A DNA stretch of 64,000 nucleotides from CAWBRT01 sp963791145 (GCA_963791145.1 CAWBRT010000009.1:62001-126000); one strand, 5' to 3'; shown: positions 24,103 to 34,785, numbered from the stretch's first letter. Translations and numbers: made by a program. The notes: generated by a model not told the origin, from the letters alone.

Positions 24103-25805
24103 CTACGTCTGCATCACTCCCACGTTGAACTTCGCCACCTCGGGATTGTGGGAAGCCGCATCCAGCGCGGCGATCAGCGCCTCGCGCGTCTCCGCCGGAT
24201 CGATGATCTTGTCCAGCCACAGGCGGGCGGCGCCGTAGCGCGGGTCCATCTGCCGGTCGTAGGTTTGCTTGACGCTGTCGTAGAGTTGCTTGGTTTCTTC
24301 TTCGCTCAGCTTGCGCCCTTCGCGCTCCAGTTGCTTGACCTTGATCTCCACCAGGGTTCCGGCGGCCGACTCGCCGCTCATCACCGAGTAGCGCGCGGTC
24401 GGCCAGGCGAAGATGAAGCGCGGATCGTAGGCCTTGCCGCACATGGCATAGTGCCCGGCGCCGAAGGAGCCGCCGAAGATCACCGTGATCTTCGGCACCA
24501 CGGAGTTGGCGACGGCGCTCACCATCTTGGCCCCGGCGCGGATGATGCCGCTCCACTCGGCGTCGCGTCCCACCATGAAGCCGTTGACGTCGTGCAGGAA
24601 GACCAGCGGAATCACGTTCTGGTTGCAGTCCATGATGAAGCGCGCGGCCTTCTCGGCGCTCTCGCTGTAGATGACGCCGCCGAACTCGATGCGCAGGTTG
24701 CCGTGGTGATCGGTCTGGCGCACGTGCATCTTCTGGTTGGCGACGATGCCGACGGCATAGCCGCCGATGCGCGCGTAGCCGCACAGCAGCGTCTGCCCGT
24801 ACTCGGCCTTGTACTCGTCGAAGCGGCTGCCGTCGACGATGCGCGCGATGACCTCTTTCATGTCGTAGGGGCGCGAAGGATCGCTCTCGTAGATTCCGTA
24901 GAGCTCTTCCGGCGCTGTAGAGCGGCTCCTCCGGCTGGGCGCGATGAAACGGACGCGCTCTGGGCGCGGTAGCCCATCTTGTCCACCAGCGAGCGGATGC
25001 GCCGGATGCAGCTCTCGTCGTCCGGCTCGCGGAAGTCGACCGTGCCGCTGATCGCGGCGTGCACGCGCGCCCCGCCCAGCTCTTCCGCCGAGTTCTTCTG
25101 CCCGATGGCCGCCTGCACCAGCGCCGGCCCGGCCAGGAACAGCCCGCTGCCCTCGGTCATCAGGATGTGATCGCACATCACCGGCAGGTAAGCTCCGCCG
25201 GCCACGCACATGCCCATGATGGCCGTGATCTGCGGAATCCCCTTGGCGGACATCACCGCGTTGTTGCGAAAGACGCGCCCGAAGTCGTCCTGGTCGGGAA
25301 AGACGTCTTCCTGCAGCGGCAGAAAAATGCCGGCCGAGTCGACCAGGTAGATGGTCGGAATGTGATTTTCCAGGGCGATGTTCTGCGCCCGGATCACCTT
25401 CTTCGCCGTCATGGGAAAGAACGCGCCGGCTTTGACCGTGGCGTCGTTGGCGATGAGCATGAACAGGCGGCCGTGGATGCGGCCCAGCCCGGTGACGACG
25501 CCGGCGGCCGGCGCGCCGCCCCACTCTTCGTACATTTCCCAGGCGGCGTAGGCGCCGAGCTCGAAGAGGCTGGTTCCGGGGTCGATCAGCAGCGCGATGC
25601 GCTCGCGCGCGGTCAGGCGTTCCTTATTGTGCTGGGCCTCGATGGCCCTGGCGCCTCCGCCATCGGCGATCTGCTGCTCCTGGTTGTGGATCTCGGCTAC
25701 CAGGCGCGCCATTTCCCGCATATTCTTCTCGAAGCGCGCTTGGCCGGCCTGTATGTGCGTAGGAAGAACGTTCATGGGAGTCTCGGATGTCTTGGAATCG
25801 GCCAT
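24103..25805 (-). CDS. Acyl-CoA carboxylase carboxyltransferase subunit (methylcrotonyl/propionyl-CoA type), broken by two indels
   Basis: Start at 25805 (MADSKTSETPMNVLPTHIQAG). The N-terminal half contains the ERIALLIDPGTSLFELG, GGAPAAGVVTGLGRIHG and IPTIYLVDSAGIFLPLQEDVFPD blocks of the MCC beta subunit; the C-terminal half has PLVFLHDVNGFMVG, VIFGGSFGAGHYAMCGKAYDPRF and ending blocks with QMDPRYGAARLWLDKIIDPAETR. The break lies between about 24905 and 24950, where reading PEEPLYS then AEELYGIYESD restores the family sequence. The total of ~565 residues fits MccB/AccB. It uses carboxybiotin to carboxylate an acyl-CoA; the biotin-carrying alpha subunit is not in the window. Confidence 0.88.
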
Positions 25806-26004
25806 GTTACGCCCGTACCCTTTCAGAGATGCTGATCGGAGGCTGGAGCACCTGCCCAGCAACTTCAAAGATACTGTATCTGGCGGTCAACGTCTTACGG
25901 GGCGGGCATTTCCGCCCTGAAGCCGTGCTATGCTGTTGCTGCCCTGCTCCCGGGGTCCCCGACAGACGCCGTCTTTGCTTCTGTTGGGGTGATCAGCATC
26001 TGTA

Positions 26005-28297
26005 ATGAAAGCTGTTACCTCAGAGACTTCCGCCCAACGCTCGGCTCGACAAAGGCTGATCGGCCGTCTGCTCTTCGCCGCCACGGTCGTAATGGTCGCC
26101 GCCATCGGCGCCTTCAGCGGAATGCTGCTGGTTTACTCCACCGATCTGCCCCAGGTCAGCGAACTGGAGCGCTACCGGCCCAGCTCGGTCACCGAACTCT
26201 ACGATATCAAGGGCCGGGTGATCGGTTCTTTCGCCCTGCAGCGGCGCATCGTCGGCTCCTACGATGACTATCCCAAGTTGCTGCGCGACGCCATCATCTC
26301 CATTGAAGACAAGGGATTCGAGAGACACTGGGGCATCGATCTCTGGCGGATTCTGGGCGCCGCCTATCGCGACATCGTCTCCGGCAGCCGGGTGCAGGGA
26401 GCATCCACGCTGACCATGCAGCTTTCGCGCAACCTGTTTCTCTCCCCCGACCGCACTTTCAGCCGCAAGCTGCAGGAGGTGATGCTGGCCATCCAGATCG
26501 AGCGGCACTTCACCAAGCAGCAGATCTTCACCCTTGTACGCCAACCAGATCTTCCTCGGGCACGGCGTATACGGTTTTGAAGCCGGGGCGCAGTACTACT
26601 TCAGCAAACACGCCAAGGAGCTGACCACCGAGGAGGCCGCGCTGCTGGCCGGCTTGCCCAAGGCGCCGAACTATCTATTCGCCGATCAACAGCCCCGAGC
26701 GCGCCCTGCGCCGCCGCAACGCGGTCATCAACGCCATGATGGAGGACGGCAAGATCAGCGCCCAGGAGGCGCAACGGGCAAAGCTGGCGCCGATGGCGCT
26801 CAAGCTGCAGAGCGATCCCAATTCCATCGCTCCTTATTTCGTCGAGGAGATCCGCCGCTACCTGGAGAAGAAGTACGGAACCGCCGAGGTGCACGAGGGC
26901 GGCCTGCGCGTCTATACCACCCTGGACATGGATCTGCAGCAGGCGGCCAACCGGGCGGTGCTGCAGGGCCTGGCCAGCTACGAGCGCCGTCACGGCTGGG
27001 TCGGCCGACTGCCCAACGTGCTGGCCTCCGGTGGCGATCTGGAGCACTACGACCATGCGCGACTGGCGCGATGCCAGTGCAAGCCGGCGGCTATTTTGCA
27101 CGGCTTGGTCACGCAGGTGTCGCCGCATGCCGCCATCGTGCGCCTGGGCCGCATCACGGGAACCATCGATGCCGCGGCGATCAAGTGGACCGGGCGCAGG
27201 ACTCCGAACGAGATATTGAGCGCCGGCGACGTCGTCTACGTTCGCGTTCTCTCCGTGGACGGCAATCGCGCGCAGCTGGCGCTGGAGCAGGATTCGGGCG
27301 TGCAGGGAGCGTTGCTGGCGATCGACAACCAGAGCGGCGAAATCCGCGCCATGGTCGGAGGCCGCGACTTCGAAGACTCCAAGTTCAACCGCGCCACCCA
27401 GGCCCTGCGGCAGACGGGATCGTCCTTCAAGCCCTACGTCTACACCGCCGCCATCGACCAGGGAGCCTCGCCCGACGACATGGTGCTGGACGCCCCCATC
27501 ACCTTCCTGACCGCCTCCGGCCCCTACACTCCGCATAACTACGACAACCGCTTCGAGGGCAACATCACCCTGCGCCGGGCGCTGGCGCAGTCGCGCAATA
27601 TTCCCGCCCTCAAGCTGGCGCAGCAGGTGGGAATGCACACGGTGATCGAGTACGCGCGCCGCTTCGGCATCACCTCGCAGATTCAGCCTTACCTGCCGGT
27701 GGCGCTGGGCGCGGCCGAGGTCACGCTGCTGGAGCACACCGCCGCCTTCTCGGCTTTTCCCAATGACGGCGTGCGGGTGGCGCCGCACACCATCCGCAAA
27801 GTGGCCGATTACGACGGGCGCGTGCTGGAAGAGAGCCTGCCGGAGATTCGCGACGTGGTCAGCGAGCGCACCGCGCGCATCATGACCTCGATGCTGCGCG
27901 AGGTGGTGCAGCACGGCACCGCTACGCTCGGCCCTCAAGCTGAAGCATCCGCTGGCGCGGAAAAACGGGAACCACCAACGATTTCACCGACGCCTGGTTC
28001 ATGGGGTTCTCGCCTTCGATAACCTGCGGCGTGTGGGTTGGCTTCGACGAGAAGAAGACCCTGGGCAACAAGGAAACCGGCAGCCTGGCGGCCCTGCCGA
28101 TCTGGATCGATTTCATGCGGGTGGCCATCGCCGGCCACGAGCAGGAGCAGTTCGCGGAACCGCTGCCGCCGCGCCCCCGAGCGCGCCTGGCCAAGCACAG
28201 GCCCGCGCCAAGCTGGCACAGACCCGGTGATTTAGGATTTTTTGACGTCAGGTTCGCAAGAAGCCGTGCACGAGGCGCGGTAGAGACGAGGGCGTGA
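26005..28297 (+). CDS. Class A penicillin-binding protein (PBP1A type), broken by several indels
   Basis: Four overlapping frames reconstruct one ~740-residue bifunctional peptidoglycan synthase. It has an N-terminal membrane anchor (LLFAATVVMVAAIGAFSGMLLVY), the GT51 domain (IISIEDKGFERHWGID, GASTLTMQLSRNLFLS, ANQIFLGHGVYGFEAGAQYYF), and the transpeptidase domain with TGSSFKPYVY (catalytic Ser), SRNIPALKL (SxN) and, after a frame change near 27950, GKTGTTNDF (KTG). Slips occur near 26533, 26675, 27950 and probably 28180, mostly one extra base each. The true stop is uncertain (28230-28297). Confidence 0.85.
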
Positions 28298-28394
28298 CTT
28301 TCGACACGCCAGATCCATGACTCCGCCGGGAAGCGAGGCCTCGGTCGCTACAGGATGAGACCTCGCTGGGAGCGATTATCATTAAGTTCCCATA

Positions 28395-29156
28395 ATGCGC
28401 ATCTTCCGCGGACTGCTTTACGCGCTCATACTCGTTCTGGTCGGACTGGCTTCGGCGCTGACGGCGATGCGCTTCGCCATTCACGGGCGTGAAGTGACCG
28501 TGCCCAAGGTAGTGGGACTCACTCCGGCCGAGGCGCAAAAGCCTCGCGGGTGAAACGGTCTGCAGTTCGTCTCGCGAGCAGCGATTCTACAGCGCGAGGT
28601 CGCGGAGGGCCGGATTGTTTCGCAGCTTCCCGCCGCCGGCACGCGCGTTCGCGCCGGGTTCCGCCTGCGCGTGGCCGAAAGTCTCGGCCCGCAGAAGGCC
28701 GAAATTCCCAGCCTGCTGGGGCAGTCGACCCGCTCGGCCGAGTTGAACCTTCGTCGCCGCGGCCTGGAGCTGGGATCGGTGGCGCAGCTTTCCACCGCCA
28801 ATTCCGCCGCCCGAGCAGATCATCGCGCAGAGCCCCACGCCCGACGCGCAGCAGGTTTCGAGCCCCGCGGTCGGCGTGCTGGTGAGCGCGCCACCGGCAA
28901 CGGAGCAGTTCGTCATGCCGGACTTCGTTGGCTCAAGCCTCTCCGAGGCGACTGCCACGGTGCGCGGAGCCGGACTGGTGGTCGGTCCGATCTCCAACCG
29001 CACCGCCTTCCTCAGCCGTGCAACCCGGACAAGCCGGGCAGAGTCCTGCTACAGCCAGCCGCTTCGCCGAGGCCGCCATCACCCGCCAGAACACCCGCCG
29101 CCGGACAACGCGTTACGGCCGGTGCCACAGTGACATTCGAGGTCGCCTCCAGGTAA
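28395..29156 (+). CDS. PASTA-domain membrane protein, broken by indels
   Basis: The ATG at 28395 starts a single N-terminal helix (GLLYALILVLVGLASALTAM). At least three PASTA-like modules follow: VTVPKVVGLTPAEAQ, AEIPSLLGQSTRSAELNLRRRGLELGSV and FVMPDFVGSSLSEATATVRGAGLVVG, each with the P-x-[FVL]-x-G pattern. Frames change near 28545, 28800 and 29015; the last frame ends with ATVTFEVASR at 29156. PASTA modules bind muropeptides or beta-lactams, so a role beside the preceding PBP1A in cell-wall synthesis is likely. It starts ~100 bp after the PBP gene on the same strand. Confidence 0.75.
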
Positions 29157-29214
29157 CCGGCACGATTCCGGAACAGATCTTATTAAACTCTAGCAGAGGT
29201 ATCCTTTTTCGACT

Positions 29215-29413
29215 TGTCATGATGAGCGAAGCCGGGGTACTCAGCAGACGCCGCTTTCGCATCTGCTGGGGTGGTGGAACGAAGCATCCCAGTGCGGCGT
29301 GTCGACAAAATGCCGCTATAAGTTTTCTATTAGAAAAGCCCGTATCGGTGCGGAGTCGGACAATTGCAAAGGATGCTTCGCGGCTCCTGGTTCGGAGCCG
29401 CTCAGCATGACAC
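29215..29413. repeat. Imperfect inverted repeat with GTCATGATGAGCG ends
   Basis: GTCATGATGAGCG (29216-29228) is the near-complement of CGCTCAGCATGACAC (29399-29413). The ~170 bp between them hold no gene. It resembles the widespread intergenic repeat reading TCATCCTGAGCGAAG. It occupies most of the 29157-29557 gap. Confidence 0.55.
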
Positions 29414-29557
29414 CTAAGTACGAGAACTGCAGAATGGCGCAAATCGTCTCTGTTCGACTACCGCAAAAAGTGGTGAAAACCCGCGCTGAACTGGCATAAT
29501 GGAGGCAAATATTACTAGAGCATTATTTCGTTCTAGGCACTTATTTCTGGAGCACTT

Positions 29558-30669
29558 ATGTTGCGCATCGGATTCATTGGCTGGAGAGGCATGGTCGGCA
29601 GCGTCCTCATGCAGAGGATGCGCGAGGAGGGCGACCTTAAAGGGCTGGAGCCCGTCTTTTTCACCACCTCGAACGTGGGCGGAGCCGCCCCCAAGGAAGC
29701 CGGCGCTGGCGCCCGCCTGATCGATGCTCGCGACCTCAAGCAACTCTCCTCCTGCCAGGCCCTGGTGAGCTGCCAGGGCGGCGATTACACCACCGAGGTC
29801 TACGCGCCGCTGCGCAAGAGCGGCTGGAAGGGCTACTGGATCGACGCCGCCACCACCTTGCGCCAGAGCGACGAAGCAGTCATCATCCTCGATCCAGTCA
29901 ACGACGGCATCATCAAGGCCAAGGCCTTGCCAAAGGGCTGCGCGCTTTTGCCGGCGGCAATTGCACCGTCAGCCTTATGCTCATGGCCGTGCATCCGTTG
30001 CTCCAGGCTGGATTGGTGGAGTGGATGACCACCATGACATACCAGGCCGCCTCCGGCGCGGGCGCGGCCAAGATGCTGGAGCTGGTGCAGCAAATGGCCT
30101 GCCTGACCGATCCGGTCAGCAAGTCGCCCTCGGACAATGCGCTGGAAGTCGATCGCATGGTGATCGAGGCGCAGCGCTCTCCCGCGCTTCCCGTGGCGGA
30201 GTTCGGCGTGCCCCTGGCCGGCAGCCTGATCCCCTGGATCGACAAGGAGATGCCCGGCGGCCAGACGCGCGAAGAGTGGAAGGGCATGGCTGAAACCAAC
30301 AAGATCATGGGGCTGAAGCCGCCGGTGCCGGTCGACGGCATCTGCGTGCGCGTCGGCACCATGCGCTGCCACAGCCAGGGACTCTGCATGAAGCTGACCA
30401 AGGATGTTCCGCTCGCCGAGATCGAAGCCATGCTGGCCGGCGGCAACCAATGGGTGCGCGTGGTGCCCAACAATAAGGATGCCAGCATCCGCTGCCTTAC
30501 CCCGACGGCCGTCTCCGGCACCTTGACCGTGCCCATCGGACGGTTGCACAAGCTGCAGCTCGGCCCGCAGTTTCTGGGCGCCTTCACCGTGGGCGATCAA
30601 CTGCTCTGGGGCGCCGCCGAGCCACTGCGGAGAATGCTGAATATATTGCGCGCCCACTTAGGCGCCTGA
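29558..30669 (+). CDS. asd: Aspartate-semialdehyde dehydrogenase, gamma-proteobacterial type (one indel)
   Basis: Two frames join to ~370 residues. The NADP-binding start is MLRIGFIGWRGMVGSVLMQRM, then PVFFTTSNVGG, CQGGDYT and YWIDAATTLR. The catalytic cysteine lies in FAGGNCTVSLML at the junction near 29943, where one T appears to be lost. The C-terminal part has VRVGTMRCHSQGL (the His base region), NNKDASIRCLTPTAVSGTLTVPIGR and ends at 30669. It reduces aspartyl phosphate to aspartate semialdehyde for Lys/DAP, Met and Thr synthesis; the DAP product would feed the same wall pathway as the PBP nearby. Confidence 0.9.
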
Positions 30670-30714
30670 CAGGCTGTCCCCCGCAGCCATCTAGTAGCCG
30701 GAGGAGAGTCCTGC

Positions 30715-30966
30715 TTGCCGGATCAAGAACATTCCCACGCCGGGGACCGCGCTTCCGCGGATGCGGTCTCGGGCTCAAATGCATCCTCTAAGAAGGCTGA
30801 AGCGATTGGATTGCCGTGCCCTTCGTGTGGAAAGCCGAAGGGTTTCCGCTCTCATCGTAAGGGATTGATCGAGAACTTGCGGGCCTCATGGTCCGGCAAG
30901 TTCCCCTTCCGCTGCCTCGCCTGCGGAGTTCGCTTCTTCCTTTGGGTTGATCCGCGAGATCGATAG
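30715..30966 (+). CDS. Small zinc-ribbon protein
   Basis: 83 residues starting at a TTG preceded by GGAGGAG at ideal spacing. After a polar leader there are two Cys pairs, CPSCG and CLACG, 32 residues apart, making a zinc ribbon with FRSHRKGLIENLRASWSGKFPFR between them. It follows asd by 45 bp and may be co-transcribed. Function unknown. Confidence 0.75.
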   Translation: MPDQEHSHAGDRASADAVSGSNASSKKAEAIGLPCPSCGKPKGFRSHRKGLIENLRASWSGKFPFRCLACGVRFFLWVDPRDR

Positions 30967-30983
30967 GCGATTTCCGCGTGTCT

Positions 30984-32189
30984 TCAGGCCATCACGCGAT
31001 CTACCCAGGCCAGCGCTTCACGGTAAGACTCCGGAAGCGTTCTCTCCTGCAGCCCCAGTTCTTCGGCAATCTTCTCGCAGACCGGCCATTCCGCCTTTTC
31101 GTAAGCCTCGATCATGGTCAGCAGGCGGCGCAGGCGGCCGGCTTTTCCGGACAAAGCGGCAGCCACTTCGGCCGGGATCTCGACCCGTTGAACGATGGTG
31201 GGCAAGGGCACGTTGAGGATCGCGTCCATGAGAGAAAACAGCCCGAGAAGAAATGCGTGGTAGGGTTGCACTCTGGCGTGGCAGGCCATCAGTTCGGCGA
31301 ACATGGCGCGGGACATGGCGACCCGGATCAACTCGTCGGGACGGGCATCGCCCGCCAGCGCGACGGTGGCCAGCAGGATCCATCTCCGTATCTCGCGCTC
31401 GCCCAGCAGAATCAGCGCATGGCGGATCGAGCTGACGCCGGATTGGGTGCAGAACAAAGCTGAATTCATGTAACGCAGCAGCCGGTAGCAGAGCGCGGCA
31501 TCGGACTTGATGATGTGCTCCAAGCTGAGAAAATCCATCTCCGGGTCGTGCGCCGCCTCCAGCAGTTTCATGTAAGCCTGCTGGCTGACGTTCATGTCGC
31601 GAATCGACAACAGCTCCGGACGGCTGAAGAAATATCCCTGGAACAGGTCGTAGCCGGCATCTACCGCCGCCTTGAAATCCTCGCGGGTTTCCACCTTCTG
31701 CGCCACCAGGAGGAAGTGGCCGCCATACTGGCCCACCATCTCCTCGCGTTGCCCGCGGGAGGGGGTGTTGAAATTGATCTTCAGGATTTCGACCATCGGG
31801 AGCAAGCCGGCAAGCGAGTGCTCGGGGACGAAGTTGTCCACGGCCAGGCAGTATCCTCTGGTTTTCAGCCTCTTGCAGGCCTCGCGGATCTGGGTGTCCT
31901 CGGCCAGAGTTATGGGAAGCTCGACCACAACCCGGGACGACGGCAGCCCGTAAAGATAATCGCCTATTAACAGGTCGCGGGAGCAGTTGATGTACGCCTT
32001 GGTTTCTCCGCACAGCACATCCAGGCCAAACAGCAAAGACGTGTCGAGGGTCTTCTTGGAGGCGATATCCGGGTCATCGAAGAGCGCTGCCTGCTCGGGC
32101 CCCCCGCGGTACAGCAGCTCATATCCCACCGCCGCTTGCTCGCGATTCAGGATCGCCTGCCTGGCAATGAATTGGACGTGCGTGCTCAC
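30984..32189 (-). CDS. EAL-like plus HDOD signalling protein (YuxH/CdgJ type)
   Basis: 401 residues. Residues ~1-200 form a degenerate EAL domain: FIARQAILNREQAAVGYELLYRGG replaces the catalytic EAL, while the later LAVDNF and DLFQGYFFSRPE segments keep the fold. Residues ~205-400 are an HDOD domain (LEHIIKSDAALCYRLLRYMNSALF, IRHALILLGEREIRRWILL). Members bind or integrate signals without hydrolysing c-di-GMP. It lies ~205 bp downstream of the CheW-like gene on the same strand, suggesting a joint role in motility or chemosensory control. Confidence 0.9.
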   Translation of the reverse strand: MSTHVQFIARQAILNREQAAVGYELLYRGGPEQAALFDDPDIASKKTLDTSLLFGLDVLCGETKAYINCSRDLLIGDYLYGLPSSRVVVELPITLAEDTQIREACKRLKTRGYCLAVDNFVPEHSLAGLLPMVEILKINFNTPSRGQREEMVGQYGGHFLLVAQKVETREDFKAAVDAGYDLFQGYFFSRPELLSIRDMNVSQQAYMKLLEAAHDPEMDFLSLEHIIKSDAALCYRLLRYMNSALFCTQSGVSSIRHALILLGEREIRRWILLATVALAGDARPDELIRVAMSRAMFAELMACHARVQPYHAFLLGLFSLMDAILNVPLPTIVQRVEIPAEVAAALSGKAGRLRRLLTMIEAYEKAEWPVCEKIAEELGLQERTLPESYREALAWVDRVMA

Positions 32190-32394
32190 GATTTCCTCCG
32201 CCGCTCCGGGTCCGAGTCCTCTCCAGTAGCGCGTTTACGGCCACCGGGTCGGTAATGCGACCTATGAAAACCTCTATCGGCATTGCCAGGGGAATTCTTA
32301 AACGGGTTCCCGGAGGGGTATTTCAGCCGGTGCGGGCTGCCGGGCGGGACTGGTAGAGAGGGGACTGAATCGCGAGCGGGCTAAAAGATGAAAA

Positions 32395-32895
32395 TCAGTT
32401 AACAAACTTTTTGGTATAGAACAGCTCGGAAACATTCACGACCTTGTCGATGTCCAGCAGGATCTTGGCGTGGCCGTCGACCTCGGCGATTCCCATGGCA
32501 CAACCCTCGAGCTTGCTGCCGGCCGCCGGCTGCCTGATCTGTTCCTTGCCGAGGTTGAGCAGGACCGGGACGTCGGCTGCCAGGAATCCCACCAGGTAGC
32601 TTTGTTCGCCGGCCTGTACCTGCGCGATGACAATGCAGGTCCGCTGGGTGGTCTTGGTCTGTCCCAAGCCGAACCTGGCGGCCAAGTCAATGACCGGAAT
32701 GGTCTCGTCCCGCAGCTTCAGCATTCCCCGCAGGTAGGCGCGTGCGCCCTGCACGGGCGCAAGCTCGCGCATGGGCAGGATGCCGCCTACCCTCTGGACC
32801 GGAAGCCCCAGCTCTTCTCCGCTAAGCGGCATGACAACATAGGCCTGAGCTGTCGACGCAACCGAATCCTGTGAACCCGCTGTTGGCATTTTCAC
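32395..32895 (-). CDS. cheW: CheW-like coupling protein
   Basis: 166 residues with one CheW domain (residues ~18-160): AYVVMPLSGEELGLPVQRVGGILPM, GMLKLRDETIPVIDLAARFGL, TCIVIAQVQAGEQSYLVGFLAADV. It should bridge a receptor and a CheA-type kinase, but no cheA, receptor or cheY is in the window. The 315-bp region upstream (32896-33210) is shared with the divergent fabD and is AT-rich around 32980-33080, the best place for the two promoters. Confidence 0.88.
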   Translation of the reverse strand: MKMPTAGSQDSVASTAQAYVVMPLSGEELGLPVQRVGGILPMRELAPVQGARAYLRGMLKLRDETIPVIDLAARFGLGQTKTTQRTCIVIAQVQAGEQSYLVGFLAADVPVLLNLGKEQIRQPAAGSKLEGCAMGIAEVDGHAKILLDIDKVVNVSELFYTKKFVN

Positions 32896-33210
32896 TCCGG
32901 GACTGGAAAGGCAAATTCGCCGCCAAAGTCGGCAACCAGGAACATTCTACCGTTACGAAGTAGGTTACGAAAGGACATAATATAGCCCTACCAGCCTCAT
33001 TATTACGATGCCTCCAGCCCAGGAACAAGAGCTATAGACCACTAAACGGCTATGTTCCTGGAGTAAATATACTAGAAATAGGGCTGAGCGGTCGCTTTCG
33101 CAGGAGAGCCATTGTGCAAAATGGGGCCATTCCCTTATCGTGTTGACGCGGCGGCAATTTTCACGAGATAACGCCGTCCCATTATTTCTACCCATTCAAA
33201 AGGGCAACTG

Positions 33211-34188
33211 ATGGAAAAACCCTCCCCTCTGATAGCGTTCTTATTTCCCGGCCAGGGATCGCAGGTGGCCGGCATGGGCAAAGAGCTGGCAGCGACTTAT
33301 CCGATGGCTCGGCAGGTGTTCGAGGAAGCCGACGAAGCGCTTGGGTACAAGTTGTCTGAGCTCTGTTTTGAAGGCCCGGAAGACAAGCTGCGGCTCACCG
33401 AAATTACACAGCCGGCCGTGTTGACGGTTTCCGTGGCCGCCTACCGCGTGCTGGAATCGCTCGGAACACTTCCTAATTTCGTCGCCGGGCATAGCCTGGG
33501 CGAGTACTCGGCGCACGTGGCTGCCGGAACGCTGGCCTTCGCCGATGCCGTCCGCACCGTGCGCAACCGCGGCAAATATATGCAGGAGGCGGTTCCAGTG
33601 GGCGAGGGAGCCATGGCTGCCATCCTCTCGCTGCCGGTGGATCAGGTCGAGGCCGTCTGTCTGGAAGCCGCGCAGGATTTAGTCTGCCAGCCGGCCAACA
33701 TTAATTCTCCCGACCAGATTGTGATTGCCGGGGCAAAGCCGGCAGTGGAGCGCGCCGCGGAATTATGCAAGCAGAAGGGCGCCAAGCGCGCCATCATGCT
33801 GCCGGTGAGCGCTCCCTTCCACTGTCTCATGCTGCAACCGGCTCAGGACCGGCTGGCGCAGGATCTGAGGCAATTGAACGCGAACGCGCCGCGTGTTCCG
33901 GTAGTGTGCAATGTCGATGCCGCCATGGTGACCACCGCCGAGCAAAGCATTGACGCTCTGATCCGGCAGGTAACCGGGGCGGTGCAATGGGAGTGTTCGG
34001 TTCGCAAGCTGGTGGAAGCGGGAGTTGAGCTGTTCGTTGAGGTCGGTCCCGGCAAGGTGCTCACGGGCTTGATGCGGCAGATCGACCGCTCGAAAACAGC
34101 TATGAACGTGGAGGACGAAAGCTCTCTGGAGAAGCTGAAAAAGCATCTGCAGCCCAGCCTCTCGACGACGCCGGCCACCGCCGGTTAA
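33211..34188 (+). CDS. fabD: Malonyl-CoA:ACP transacylase
   Basis: 325 residues. FLFPGQGSQVAGMGKEL at the N-terminus, the nucleophile motif GHSLGEYSAHVAAG (Ser in GHSLG), the Arg region GKYMQEAVPVGEGAMAAIL and the catalytic His in PVSAPFHCLM are all present; the C-terminal VEVGPGKVLTGL completes the family pattern. It loads malonyl onto acyl carrier protein for fatty acid synthesis. Elsewhere fabD often sits with fabG/fabF/acpP; here fabG is 3 kb downstream on the same strand, separated by envelope genes. Confidence 0.96.
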   Translation: MEKPSPLIAFLFPGQGSQVAGMGKELAATYPMARQVFEEADEALGYKLSELCFEGPEDKLRLTEITQPAVLTVSVAAYRVLESLGTLPNFVAGHSLGEYSAHVAAGTLAFADAVRTVRNRGKYMQEAVPVGEGAMAAILSLPVDQVEAVCLEAAQDLVCQPANINSPDQIVIAGAKPAVERAAELCKQKGAKRAIMLPVSAPFHCLMLQPAQDRLAQDLRQLNANAPRVPVVCNVDAAMVTTAEQSIDALIRQVTGAVQWECSVRKLVEAGVELFVEVGPGKVLTGLMRQIDRSKTAMNVEDESSLEKLKKHLQPSLSTTPATAG

Positions 34189-34410
34189 AGCAAAACCAGG
34201 GAAGCTGTGGACCGAAGTCCCAGCACTCCAGTCGCCGCAACCATCAGGGAGCGGCGACGCACACGGCATTGTAAAGTCCATAGCATCCCTGGTTTTGCCG
34301 TAAGCCCGCGGAGAATAGAAAAGCCGCTCAGACCCTTCAGTCTGACCGGCTTCTTGCTTCGACTGTCGAACCGCGGACTCACGCGCGGTCGCGCTCGCGG
34401 GAGAGTGCCG

Positions 34411-34785
34411 CTACCTTCCTGCCTCTTCCTGCAACAACCCTTTCTCCAGCTTCTCCTGGCAAGCGATGCAGTAGCGCGCCCAAGGCACCGCATTGAGGCG
34501 CTTGGAATTGATCTCGCTGCCGCACGAGATGCACTCGCCAAAGACACCCACCCGAATGCGCTCCAGCGCGTTCTCCACCAATTGCAGCAGCTGGCGGTCG
34601 GTATTGCTCTGGTGAAAGAGGAACTCTTTTTGATAGGAACTGGAGGCGCGGTCGGCGATGTCCTGTGCGGCGTCAGTGGCGTCGGCGGCGCGGCCGTCCT
34701 GCTCAGTTCGCGCGACGCTCTCGCGCAACATGCGCTGGCGCTCTTCCAACACTTTCTTGAACTGCTCTGCTTGTTTCTTTTCCAT
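34411..34785 (-). CDS. DksA/TraR-family C4 zinc-finger protein
   Basis: 124 residues. An N-terminal coiled-coil stretch (FKKVLEERQRMLRESVARTEQDG...) leads to the zinc finger CISCGSEINSKRLNAVPWARYCIAC, i.e. C-x2-C-x17-C-x2-C as in DksA. It probably binds RNA polymerase through the secondary channel. The DxxDxA-type acidic tip is seen as DATDAAQDIAD. It converges with fabD across a ~220-bp gap. Confidence 0.9.
   Translation of the reverse strand: MEKKQAEQFKKVLEERQRMLRESVARTEQDGRAADATDAAQDIADRASSSYQKEFLFHQSNTDRQLLQLVENALERIRVGVFGECISCGSEINSKRLNAVPWARYCIACQEKLEKGLLQEEAGR

Noticed and set aside
23157..24784. An extended N-terminus of the HMG-CoA-lyase-like gene, up to 24784
   Set aside because: That part is an Arg-rich shadow of the carboxyltransferase gene; the ATG at 24091 gives the normal family length.
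26601..27938. 445-residue minus-strand open frame
   Set aside because: It is antisense to the PBP1A transpeptidase domain and has no recognisable motif.
26005..29156. PBP1A and PASTA genes as decayed pseudogenes
   Set aside because: All catalytic motifs are intact and each break is a single-base slip, as in many essential genes of this window, so consensus errors are more likely.
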